Source: Spinacia oleracea (lineage: Eukaryota > Streptophyta > Magnoliopsida > Caryophyllales > Amaranthaceae). Taken from it: a stretch of DNA of 64,000 nucleotides. Positions within the stretch are counted from its first letter, which is position 1. Each line of letters begins with the position of its first letter. Shown here piece after piece: positions 1 through 12,000 of this stretch. A program made the translations under genes and the position numbers. Under the pieces are notes generated by a model, which worked only from the letters and a program-made list of their open reading frames with translations, was not told the origin of the DNA and did no database searches. Location of the stretch: contig NC_079492.1 of assembly GCF_020520425.1 (NCBI RefSeq), positions 144,305,861 to 144,369,860 on the forward strand, in the 5' to 3' direction.

Positions 1-256
1 TTTTTATGAGTCACAATTCCATCTTTGGTAACTTTTACACTCATTCCCCAATTGTTTATTATTTTTACTTTCCTATGACCCCACTTAAATCATAAATAAT
101 TTCATTTTTGTTAACTTTTAGTCTTTTACACCCCACTTATTTTTTTATATTTCTTTATTGTCAACTACCCCATTTGCATCATTATACCAAATTCAACTTT
201 GATTTATTAATAGTTGTGCCAATCAACATGTAACTCCTAACAAAATACAGAGGGAG
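1..256. mobile_element. Stowaway-like MITE, right part only
   Basis: The segment ends in CAGAGGGAG followed by TA, the usual right terminus of plant Stowaway-like MITEs (terminal repeat CTCCCTCCGT, TA duplication). The left end lies outside the window, so identity rests on one terminus. The body is AT-rich and non-coding. Confidence 0.45.
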
Positions 257-608
257 TATTATAAAATAACGCAAAATGTTGTAACTCTTTCGGCTTTATA
301 TATAGGTAATGATATAGACATGTAATAAATTGTTAAGAGGAGGGGTATAATTGGAAGGAAAAATTACGACAAAACAATTGCCTTGATCGGCTTTTTTATA
401 TAGGTAAGATTTATTGTGTGCCCATTTTTTACTATTTAATTGAGTAATATTCATAACTTTAAATCGTCAATGTAAGAATCTATATACAAATTCATTTCCT
501 TTTGAACTTTTTTATCAACACCTTTCACTCCCGATAAAGAAGGAAAAAACAATGCTACGGAGTATTACACAAGTTAAAAACTAGTTTGGTGAATAGATAG
601 TGCTCTCT

Positions 609-830
609 ATTATAGGTTCTTCCTAACCAACATAAGTTGGTGGAGTTGGTAGGGAACTCACCTTGTGACTTGGAGGTCACAAGTTCGAGCCCCATCAACT
701 GCGAAATGCTTGGGAGTGGCTCAAGCGATGACCTGCGGAGCTGGGCTAGTTTACCTGTGCTAGGTGCTGGTTCAGTTAGGGTCCCTTCTTCTTACCTATT
801 AAAAAAATAAATAAATTATAGGTTCTTCCT
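609..830 (+). mobile_element. tRNA-derived SINE with 16-bp target-site duplication
   Basis: The 190-bp body at 625-814 is flanked by perfect direct repeats ATTATAGGTTCTTCCT at 609-624 and 815-830. Near its left end are a tRNA-like A box (around GTTGGTAGGG) and a B box (AAGTTCGAGCCCC), the internal Pol III promoter of SINEs. The right end is an A-rich tail. It is non-coding and mobilised in trans by LINE machinery. The exact duplication suggests a fairly recent insertion. Confidence 0.8.
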
Positions 831-1613
831 GTTACCTCACTTAGAAAATAATACTTCGTACTATTCAACTACTTAATTTTTATTTCAACAATACTCTACA
901 AAAACTCATCACTTATACTCTCCTAAATTAGACTTTGGCACGGGGCGAGCATGGTAAGCCTGCGTGACAGGCAAATGGGCTACGTCGTAATGAATCGGGT
1001 TGAAACATAACCAAGGAAAAATTGCATCGCATCATGACATTTCAGGTTCGTGGCGATTTGGCCATATACCATAAGAGGTACATGCACGACCCAACTCATG
1101 CATTATGAATTGTGATGCACCATCTACCAAACTCCGTTAAGAATTTGTAGACTTTTAGAGCGAGGATTAATTTAAGACGATCGACATTGTCGACATGCAT
1201 GATTGTCCCGTTGTGTTCTTGTAAGATTCTAAAAAATGGTATTCAAGAAAACTATATATAAAAAAATGATATTTTAAAAATATACCCTAGATGAACATAA
1301 CAAGGTCCGGCATGATTATATAATTCTTTATGTACAAGTCACAAAATTATTTAAACTTTTAAAGAGACCGTGTGAATAATGTGAAAGTGCAAATGATGCA
1401 ATTAAAAAAACGGAGCAAATACATTTTTTAGTGAACATGTTTATTGTTTATGCTTAAGAGTTATGGTGGTAATCAACATGGGCCTTTAAATGTTAACTCT
1501 TCAAACGGATAATCAATTAAGCATGTATTGAAGTCATTAAAAATGCAGACTACCAAAGGGGCAAATGCTACCACTGTAGAGTTATCAATTTAATAAGATG
1601 CAATGTCCTTATT
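831..1613. other. intergenic, no gene seen
   Basis: There is no long open frame and no RNA gene. A GC-richer patch near 935-1110 stands out from the AT-rich surroundings and is probably an old transposon fragment, but I could not assign it to a family. Confidence 0.4.
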
Positions 1614-1715
1614 GTTCATTGTTGTCACGAGGGTAATAAAGTGGCGGATAAACTAACCAACTTACGGATCGTTCTTGAGAAAATGAAGTTGTATTTCAAT
1701 GTTCCACCACATTAA
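1614..1715 (+). pseudogene. LINE 3' remnant (RNase H-like tail)
   Basis: Translation gives a short frame containing HEGNKVADKLTNL and ending in PPH before a stop. This matches the terminal RNase H-like part of plant LINE polyproteins, which carries the E-G-N-x-V-A-D-x-L-A signature. Nothing recognisable precedes it, so it is a 5'-truncated or decayed fragment. An A-rich stretch follows near 1809. Confidence 0.55.
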
Positions 1716-2690
1716 ATTACATCTCTTTTCTATAAGGCCATTGTAGGTGTGGCTGCTCTACTTTAGTTGCTTAATTTATTTTCTTGCATGAGGTTTCATT
1801 CCTTTGCATAAAAAAATGGTGTTATAATGGTCTTATGGTTTTGAAAATTATTTTGAAACTCCACACAGTGGCCTCGTCTCCAATGTGTGTGGGAGATTGA
1901 GAGGTTAAAAGAGTGAGATATAACTTTGTTCGTGCTACTTTTTACGTCCCTTAATGTTTGCCCCATTGCATATTTTGGAGTCGAACTTTCAAAAATTGAC
2001 CATGAAATATCATTAACTTATACGGAGTAAGAAGTAATATAGTGGTTTCTTGTTAAATTCAGTTCAATGCATATTTTTAGGAAATCATTTTTTTAGAATT
2101 TTTACTCGTGTAGAATTAGAGATATCTATACTACTCGTGGCCTCTATAAGACTGTATATATGACACGTGACGCTCCGCTTATTGGTCTTTCGCTCCATGT
2201 AATCTTCAAATATAAAAAAAAACATGGTTTGCATAAAGTTTGAACCCATAACTTTTAGTTTAAAGAATAAAACTTTTACCGGTAAGGTATTACACGTTTC
2301 ATGTTATCATTGCAAACACAAAATAGTATAAGTAAATGTGAATGTTATTAATCTAGTAACCCGAGATATCATTCGGACCCAAAAATTAGTTTATGCTTTA
2401 AATCGCGTCTTAGAGACCGTGAAAAGACAAATGAAAGTAGAAAAGGAAAGAAAAAAAAAACCACGAACGGAGTATTACAAAAATTTAAAAAGCGCACGTT
2501 ACATGTCGTCGTGGGCCCAGTAGCCATCGGACTTTTAAAGGTCGGGAAGTCGGAGGTATGAACGTTGAACACTTGGACCGTGTTCGTGTGTAGACTTTCC
2601 ACTTTATAGTTGGACTTATATTCCTAATTTACGTTTTTTAAACCCAAAAAATAAAATAAAATCAAATCAAATCAAATCAAATCCCTCATT
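1716..2690. other. intergenic and 5' flank of the RING-PHD gene
   Basis: No gene is seen. The last 60 bases carry a short ATCAA-type microsatellite (about 2656-2682) followed by a CT-rich stretch, typical of a plant core promoter or leader. Transcription of the next gene probably starts near 2680-2720. Confidence 0.4.
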
Positions 2691-2764
2691 TCTCTTTCTC
2701 AATCTTCGTCAAAAACCCCAGCAGAAGAATATTTCTCCTCCCAATATTATCAAAATCATCAACA

Positions 2765-3012
2765 ATGGCACTCCTCGTTTCTCACTCTTGCTTCCAGGTA
2801 TTTTTTCTCTCCAGAAAATTTTCAACTGATTTCAATTCTAATTAGAATTTCATCTTTTCGTATTGAATTGCGCAATGATCTGAACTTCCGGAAACCCTAA
2901 AATTCGGCGAATCCCTAGTTTAACCCGATTCCTTAATGGCTGCGGTTTTGATGTTGTTAGTTTTATTTTATTGCCTTATTTTGATTTTTGTTTGCAGAAA
3001 GTCGGAAATTGA
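2765..3012 (+). promoter_or_regulatory. uORF in the leader of the RING-PHD gene, split by a 5' UTR intron
   Basis: The first ATG of the leader opens a 15-codon frame (MALLVSHSCFQ, then KVGN and stop). It is read from exon 1 (2765-2797) and continues after a GT-AG intron (2798-2997) into exon 2, stopping at 3010-3012. The main ATG is at 3037, only 24 nt further on. Retention of the intron would change the uORF. Whether it represses translation is inference. Confidence 0.5.
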
Positions 3013-3036
3013 GTTGGAATTGTTTGAGAGTTGAAC

Positions 3037-6000
3037 ATGGAGATTGAATTGTTCAGCAATGTAGTGTCTGAAGAAGACACTGTTGAAGTTGAAGTTGAAG
3101 TTGATGCTGAAAATGTAAGTCTTTAGGTGGATTTTGAAGTATTTTATTTTTATTTTTTGTTCGTTGAACCATGTGATTGGATTGGATTGGATGATTTTGT
3201 GTTCTGATGAAATTGTGGAGTTTTGGAGTTGAAACTTACGTAGTGGACAACTTTGAGGAGAGATTAAATGTTCGAGCTGTTATCCAGTGTATGCTACTTG
3301 TGTAGTCGTACAAGTTTGTTCCAATAGGACTAAATAGAATGAGGTAGCCCAAAGGCTTTAGCTGATTTTAAAGGCACAGTGTATATGGTAATGCATTTCT
3401 TTGTTGAGGGATAAAAGTTGGATTTTTACTGATAGGACATGTGCATGAGGTTGCCCCATATCTTTATATTGATAATATTGGATTTACTTGCAATTTACAA
3501 GAACGGATCTGGACTTCTGAGACAGTTAAGTCGGATAGGAATTATTTTGTTATGTTAGTTGATATTTGTGTACAATTCTATTGTTTCCGAAATGCTCAAG
3601 TTACTAACTGGAAATCCTTGTGTACCCTTTTTCTTTATCCCTTGTGATTTGACGTTACAAGACTTACAAGCCAACATTAAAGTTGAACATTGCATTTTGA
3701 TGTTAATGTAACTTAAGGGGAGAACTTGAAACCATTTGTTTGAGACATATTAGTTGTTAATTTTTCTGTCTCTAGTGTAAGAAATCGTGGGACTACTAGT
3801 ACTCTCTCTGGCGGTGACAACTTTCATTTAGACTATGGCTTTGCCTGCCATAAATTAGAGCAATGTACTTTAGGTTGAAAGACCCTAGGGTTGAGAATAC
3901 TGGTCCTGGTATCCGCATCTTCCCATCTGTTTAAGGTCAAGGGGATCAAATGGTGAGCAAAGGTGGGTCTGTAATGAATGTGGAGCTTTGGGTCTGTCCA
4001 GATACTATTGTTGATAATTTACAGACTTGGCTTGCTGGTTTGGTTAGAGAAAGGAGATTTAGGTCCATGTTGTGGTATTCTGGTGATAATTTGGTTTATG
4101 TTGTTAGAAATGAATCCTCTAATCTCACACAATCTTTTCTTTGAGTTTGGAATTGGGTACTCAGTAGTCAGTAATTTACTTATTCTCCTTGGTCCAAGTC
4201 AGGAGGGATTTGTGGTGGTCTCCTTTAATAAGATCCTACGCAATTGGAAAACTCAATTTCTTCCATGTGGACAAATTGTCTTGTACTTTTTAAACTTTTC
4301 TTATTATTAAATGCAAATTCCTCATTTATCTTTAAAAGCAATTAGAGAAAAGAAATGAGCTTGCTATATATTTGAACATAAAACATGTAACCTGTACATC
4401 CTAGATCTGGTAAATTTTCAATTCTAGAGCAAAGTTTTGTAGATCGCACACCTTCTGCGAAGTATCTGCTGCCTTGTACGGGTTTTTTACTGTTTTGAGG
4501 TGTAATATTGTTTTTTGTTGTAGGATAATTTGGGTGCTGAGGCTGAAAGATGTGGCATATGCATGGATGTTGTAATCGATCGGGGAGTTCTGGATTGCTG
4601 CCAACATTGGTATGAAAGCTTCAATGCTTTTGCAGCAACTTTGTCGACCTTACAGTTCAGCCTGATTAATAACTGTGTTCTACTTTGATTTCAGGTTTTG
4701 TTTTGTTTGCATTGACAACTGGGCTACTATCACAAATCTTTGCCCATTGTGCCAGAATGAATTTCAACTGATCACATGTGTCTCAGTGAGTTTCATTGCT
4801 TCTTGTCATGGACAGATATTATCGAAACCCCAGACTTTGGTTGCCTTTATCTTTGTTCCTTGCCTCTTAGCAAACTGATATGTGTGACTAATGTTATTTT
4901 GAATGATAAAATTGTAATTGGTTCATTGTCACGTGATTAACCAAACCTAATATATATTAACTTGTGATAATGCAGGTGTATGACACTGCTGGCAGCAACA
5001 ATAATGACGAGGATTCAGATTCCAGGTATCAAGTTGGTTTTGTATTATTGTAATATGTAACATGTCTATGAATGGAAATTAACCGGCGTGGTTTAACTTC
5101 TTTGCAGAGATGATGATTGGTGTGTTGAAGGGAATAACAGCACTCTCTCCCTTCCATCATATTATATTGATGAAAATGTAATTTTTCTCTTACTTATAAA
5201 CAGTTTGTGGAAAGAAACAATTCTAGGGTACTGATGTTTCTTATGTGTGGTCTCATTGGAAAATTACAGTTATTGTTCTTTTTATAGTATATGTTTTTAT
5301 GTGATGTTGAAACCCAATCTTATCCACACGTGAGTTATCCCACATTGGAGAAAGAGGAGGGACAATACCTACTTATAAGCTTGAGGGGTTACTCCCACTC
5401 TTGCCAATTGGTTTTAGTGTGGAACCCATCTTGGGCTTATAAGTGGTCTGGACTCTCCTCCTTATTGGGTTGCCTAGTTGTCCATTGTCTGGGGGACTCG
5501 CTGATTTCCCCTCCTCCTGTAGTAGAGTAGTAGCAAATCAGGATCCCTTCTTTTTGTACTGGTCTTTGCTTCCCTCAACTATTAGGGATAACTGAAAAAT
5601 TCCACCCGGCTCTTCTACTGTTCTACATACAAGATACATGCAGTATAGCCAAGCTGACACGCACAGATTTCCTTTTCTTTTTGCTTGTGTCTTTCTCATT
5701 TTAGTTATGCTTGCGTAATTGTAGATATTTTATGCCGAATTCTTCTCTTCAGTATGCATAAATGGGTTTTGCTGGTCGCGTTTAGAAGCTTTTAACATAT
5801 TAATGTTTCATTTGGGGCTTTGGGGCTGCATTACCTTGATCCCAATGTTAAAGTAGAGCTTTCCTTTTAGGGATGAGATTCTGATTTGTTTGAGAAGTGG
5901 CTTGTTATGAAGATTTAGAATGTCATACTCATACTCAAGAATCCTATTATTCTGTCTACTTGACTGTTCTGTTTGGTGGTGAAGTGAAGTATTCCAAGTA

Positions 6001-9000
6001 CTGTATGCATTCTAATTATCAGTTTTCCTACTAGACAGTAATGTTGTGGCAAGTTGTAGCCTAGTTTTGTACAGGTGGTTGAGTAGTTTGATGGCTTGGT
6101 ACAACTTGCCGCTTGAACAAATGTTGTTTTTGTTATCAATGCTGTCACCATCTGAATCTTGTAGCTATATAGATGATAGATGGCCGGCTATCATTTTTTT
6201 GGGGGGGGGGGGGGGGGTTGGGGGAGTCGAGAGAGGTGATGATTTTGGTGTTTTCACTGTAACGCTTATTATGTTTGTGGTTGGTGGATGTTTCCATGTT
6301 GTCGGTGGTTTAACTTGTTTTGGGACTTGTTGGTGGTTTAACTGATTTTATTGTGCGTGTGAAATACATTTTGTTTCAAGTGGTGAATTGATTTCTGATC
6401 CCAATGTAATTCCTATTCTATGTCCTATCTGATTCCTTTGCTCTCTGTGTATAGGCAGTTACCTGCTTGGATGGAGGTGGCTGCAAAATGCGGAGCGGTT
6501 CAGTGACCTATGAAGAAACATTGACTCTTGATACTTCTATAGCTTGTGATGCATGTGATATATGGTATTTTCTTGAATTCTGATTCTTGTTTGTATATCA
6601 AATGCCAATATGTCCATGCTATTTAGCTGTATCTTGTGCTTAATTTTCAAGAAATTATTTGCGCCATTCATCGAGAACACTTATTTTTTGGCTATTGCTG
6701 TTCCAGTGTTCCATATCTTGTTTGGTCTTGGCAGAGCAAAATTTCCATTGTTTTGCTTGTTACTCTTTCTCGTGGGGAAGATTTACATCTCCTATTCTAA
6801 ATATTCACATTCTGATGCACTTAGTAGCTACTATTTCACTTTTCACTGTTTTTTGACTAATTTTGGCAGTAAGAATAACAAAAGGAAGTTACTTTGCTAA
6901 ATGCTGTTGACTCTTATTGGTGCTTAGAATAAGTAAGGAACATAGGTTGTCAACATGATGTTAGACATGTGGTAATGAGATTGGAATTGGCATTCACATT
7001 TGTTTATTATCATTCTTCCTAGTGTGTCATTTTTTGTCTTCTTTTTGTCATCATTTTATATTTGGTGTTGGGGATTAAGCTGATTAGGATGGTGTCAAGA
7101 AGCCACCATTTCCTTTGCTACTCTTTGATATAGAGGTTTGCATTGTTTAGAATTACTTCTTAACTGTTATCATGTTGGATTCACTGGCATCTGGAACTTG
7201 AGATCATGTTCTGATGTATGGATTCTTATGGTGGCAGGTATCATGCTTTTTGTGTGGGATTTGACCCTGAAGGCACAGGTGTAGATTCATGGTTGTGCCC
7301 TAGGTAATTTTGAAATATATTTGTCGAATTTACTACTTCCATATGCACCCCTGTGTTTTGCTGTTACTTGGGTAGTGGGCTTGCAGGATCTGGAATTTGA
7401 AAATTGTCTGTTGGATGAGCCGCATGCCTTATTCTTCTTTACGTGCGCTGATATGTGTGCATGATTTTATTTCAACAGTTGGTACACTAGATACTCTTCC
7501 AATTTTTGTAGGCATTTTCAGGGAAGGTGGTGGTCATGCATTATCTATGTGCCAAGATGTTATTGTTGCGAAATTGATGCTGCGGTATAGCTTTGCATGC
7601 AAAGATACATTTGCTGTGAACACCTTTTAACACTTGTTACTCCTTTATCGTCTAAATGTAGATGTCTAGTTAATGAAGCAGACCAGAACACAGATCTCAA
7701 GGAAACACATCTTACAGGAAAAAATGTTGATCATCATCTTGTTGACACATCTTCTGGAAAAGTATCCATATGTGTTGCTGATACAGGAGAAACAGCTGTA
7801 GTTGTCTCAAGGATTGACAGTAAAGATGTTGTCGATGAACTGATTATGAATCTTCAATCCAATCGAGAACTAACTCATCATTGTAAAGCTGAGCGATCCA
7901 TGTTGTGCTCTGATTGTTTACCTGAGATGAAAAAACCATCTGTTCAAGGGATTGACTCTATCCAACCAGAATCAAATGTTCCTTCTGCAAAGTTCAGGGA
8001 AACTGTTATTAAAAGTGAGCCAGATGAGAGCGAATCAAGAATGTCTCTTGATGTGGGGCCAGGTCTTGCTTCAACCTTATCAGGTAAATGAATTTTGAGC
8101 ATATCTGTGCCACTTTCCAGCCCAATGTAATTAACGTTTTACAAATATAATGTACTGGAAGGTGACAAAGATAAAAATTTATCCGGTGGGGATGAGTGTC
8201 TGAATGGTGCTTCAACTGATGAGAGCTTGGAAGATGTGAAGGCTGATATTGCTCCGAGACTTGGTCTGAAGCGAAAACATCCTGGTCACAGGTCTGTTTC
8301 TTCTGTATAGTTTTCGACTCCACCAAGTTTATTACTTCTGTCCCCCTGATTGCCTTGTCTTAGTGTGTTTGTTTTCTTGGTGTTTCTGTTGACCCAATAT
8401 ATTGTATGACTTCACTCTGACAGAGTTCTAGGAGTACTGTCTCTGAAGGGTAAATGATGTTGCAGAGCTAGGTAACTTATCATCTCAACTCAAATACAAA
8501 GCGTGATCATTCAACACATAAAGTTTGCCAAGGTGATATAGAATTTCATTTGAAAGGATAATGGGGCCTACGTTCCGTGAGAGTTGTGGATGATGGTCGA
8601 GTACTTTAGGAATTGCGTATGGAGGTTAGAAAAAAGACGAAAAGAGATATTTTCAGTTACATACAGATCCATGAATAGCTATACTAAAACAAATACCATT
8701 TTAATAAGAGGCCTTTCTTGACCTCATGCCATCAATCTGATCCAATACAAGTTCTACAAATGTGCTATACCTGGAGGAGTGGCTGGCTTCTGGATCTTAG
8801 GTGGCGGAGTGGGTTGTATTGCAGCTCAATTTTTCAGTTATTTCCTGATACAAATTTGTTTGGGTTCTAGACTTCAGGATCCCATATACTATATTGTCAG
8901 GCTTTGGGTATTATTGCTATCGCTTGAACTCGTGGCACTAATCTGATCCTATATCCAAAATTAGAGTTGGGGGCCTTTGACTGGTAAAACCAGGTTGAAT

Positions 9001-12000
9001 ACTGCCTCATCCAGTATACTCTTAAGTCTTAATGTCAGGTTTTGGGTATATATTACTTTTTCGGGATTTCAGGTATCTGATGTTGAACAAAAAAATGGAG
9101 GGTGCTCTTTCTTTCTCCAGTTTTTTCGGTACTGTAACATGTCATTTTTTTTAGTTTATGATGCTGAATTTCTGAAATGGGTTTATAGTTGAAACTTTTT
9201 CTGTAAGCCCTGTTTTCTATTTTTGGGGGTAGAAGTTGTTGAAATTAAATTTGTACCGGATGTGGGTTCATGGGCTTATCTGTTCTGTGCTAGTAACTGG
9301 TTATTTTGTATTGACTTGGGAATGAAATAGATGTTGAGAATTCTTGGAGCTGAAAGCCTGTAACCTGCCCGATTTTGCAGCATATACCTTAGGTTAATTT
9401 TGGGGGTGCAGTTGTCAAACCTCTTCTTTTCAGCTCACTTGTGTTGTTTGGGCTTTTGGGGGTCTTGTCAGCGTATTCCTTTGACTTGATAACTTAGTTT
9501 TAAGTTCTCAAATTTCCGTCTTTGAAATTGACTATGAGTAAGGTTATATATGATCCTGGTTAAGGGCACTAACTACTCTTTCTAGGGAGGAAAGAAGAGA
9601 TTAGATCTGTGTTTTATTTCCAAATTCTAGGCATACTAGTATTTTATCTTCATTCTGACGTACCTGGACCCTTCTTCACGAGCCTCTGATGAAGTTTCTG
9701 TTAGGGGTATTACGTAGGGCTGCATGTGAACTCTTCAGACGGCAAGATCCATATAGGGTCTTGTTAGCTCACCAAATTGCAAAGTTTGGAACTAGTACAC
9801 ATTCATGTTTCCAGCTTGCAAAGTTGCAAATGCTTAATGTGAACAACATGAGGAGACTGCCTTAAATTCAACACTGGTCTAAGGACAGGACATTCTAAAC
9901 TGTGGATAGAATTTTATCAAGAATAATCTGATTATATATGAAGTACCATTTAACTTCAAAAAAACCCATTATAACTCAAGACCTCTCCTTATCGCATGAA
10001 TAGTAGATTCATTTCATGGCGGTAGATTGCACTCTCCTAAGCCCCTCGTATTTACCCTCTTCATTATCGTTACTTGTGGTTATAGGTCCTGTCCGACTGC
10101 TTGGTCAAGTGTCGGATATTATGTTGTTCTGGTCGTATTGACATTAGTGTTGAAAATATGTCTAGTCGGGGTTACATAGTTGAAGAGTTGATGAAGAGAG
10201 TATTAGCATTCCCTTATTTCCTATATATTCTGATCTATGCTTTCTTTTGTGTCACGACAAGCAGTTCTCAGGAGATTGATGATAATGGGCATCATGAAGG
10301 TAAGCTTGTGGGTGCATCTTCAGCAAAAAAAGTTAAAGCTCAGCGACGTACCAGAAATACTTCTTTGAATGACCAAGCAGATGTCTGCACTCCTGGGGTC
10401 TTGAAGAAAAAGAGAAAACTGATAGAAAGATCTGCAGTTGAAGTAGACGGGAATAGTACGGTGAAGAAGAATCAACCTATTGACATAATGAGTATAGTCC
10501 AGGAGGTGAAACTCAGCACAGAAAATAGGCTTGCACATAAAAAAAACGCTGATAAATGTGCCAGTGTAGAAAAGATTTCAGCTGGACTACGAGTGAAAAA
10601 GATCATGAGGAGACCTAGTGAAGAAAAGGAATCAGAAGCTGTAGTACAGAAGCTGAAAAAGGAAATCAGAGAAGCTGTCCGCAAGAAGTCGTCAGATGAT
10701 ATTGGGAAAAACATCTTGGACCCTAATCTGCTGACTGCTTTCAGAGCTGCAGTAGCAGGATCTGTGGCTGAACCAGCTAAGAAGGCATCTTCTGCAATGA
10801 TCAAAGCAAAGAAGTTAATGTTACAGAAGGGAAAAGCAAGAGAGAATCTCACAAAAAAGATATATGCAACATCTAGTGGAAAAAGAAGACGTGCATGGGA
10901 CCGTGATTGTGAAATTGAATTTTGGAAGCACCGCTGCTTGACAACTTCTAAACCAGAAAAAATTGATACTTTGAGATCAGTTCTCAGTCTTCTACAAAAG
11001 AGACCAGAGGCCAAAAATATTGTGGAACATACTTCTGAGGAAGACACAGAAGCTCCAATTCTTTCGAGGCTTTATCTAGCTGATACTTCTCTTTTCCCTC
11101 GAAAGGATGATATCAAGCCTCTTTCCTTTCTGAAAGCTGCTGCTGCTTCTTCCAACCAGAATAACACACTTTCTTCAGGAGAAAAGTGTATTGAATCTGG
11201 TCCTGATAATGGTACCACTAAATCTTTGAACAGAATTGTGGATCCTGCCCAAAGTAATTCCACTGATGACAAGAAGAAAACTGTTTGCGCCAGTGGTAAT
11301 AATGGAGCTGCCTCTGGTAAATTTCATGCAAATGGACTCCCCAATAAGGTATCTCCCCAAAAGAAGATGACTGGCAAAACAAATGACGTAAAGATTGATA
11401 AAAGGAAATGGGCCCTTGAGGTTCTTGCGAGAAAAAATGCTTCTGGTGATACAAGTTCCATGCATCAGAAACAAGAAAATGATGTATTAAAGGCAAATTA
11501 TCCTTTATTGGTATATTCTCATCTCTTTCTAAAGTTTCAGTCTATTATCCATCGAAAACTTTGTGTTTATTCTAATGAGCTTTTCTGATTTTATTGATTG
11601 AGCAGGCTGAATTGCCGACAGATATGAGACCCGAACTAGCACCCACTCGCCAGAATAAGATTGCCATTTCAGTTCGCCAGGTATCTACTACTTCCTGTAA
11701 TTGTATATTAATGGAAGCCCAACTCTAACTTTTGCAATAGTCTAGATTGTCTAGAACAGTTAGTAGTGCTAAGAGTTTTATTAACAGTCATTCTATATTT
11801 GCAAGACAAGTGATGAATTGATACTAATGTATTTACAAGACAAGTGAAATTTGGCGAGTATAAAGCACCAGACTTCAAAATATATACACTGAAAACTGAA
11901 GCAATTTCAAAGAGGCGTGAGCACTTATTACTTATACAATAAATTAATAGTTATCTGAGCAACACCCATGCTATAGGATTGCACATACTGTGGTTATATT

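Noticed and set aside
5291-5530. 79-codon frame [14 protein letters not shown] inside intron 5 of the RING-PHD gene
   Set aside because: It lies wholly within an intron, has no domain, and overlaps a promoter-like repeat sequence.
10101-10264. Upstream extension of the long open frame in front of exon 10
   Set aside because: The conserved reading joins exon 9 ([10 protein letters not shown]) to 10265 through a normal AG acceptor. The extension is a chance open stretch of intron.
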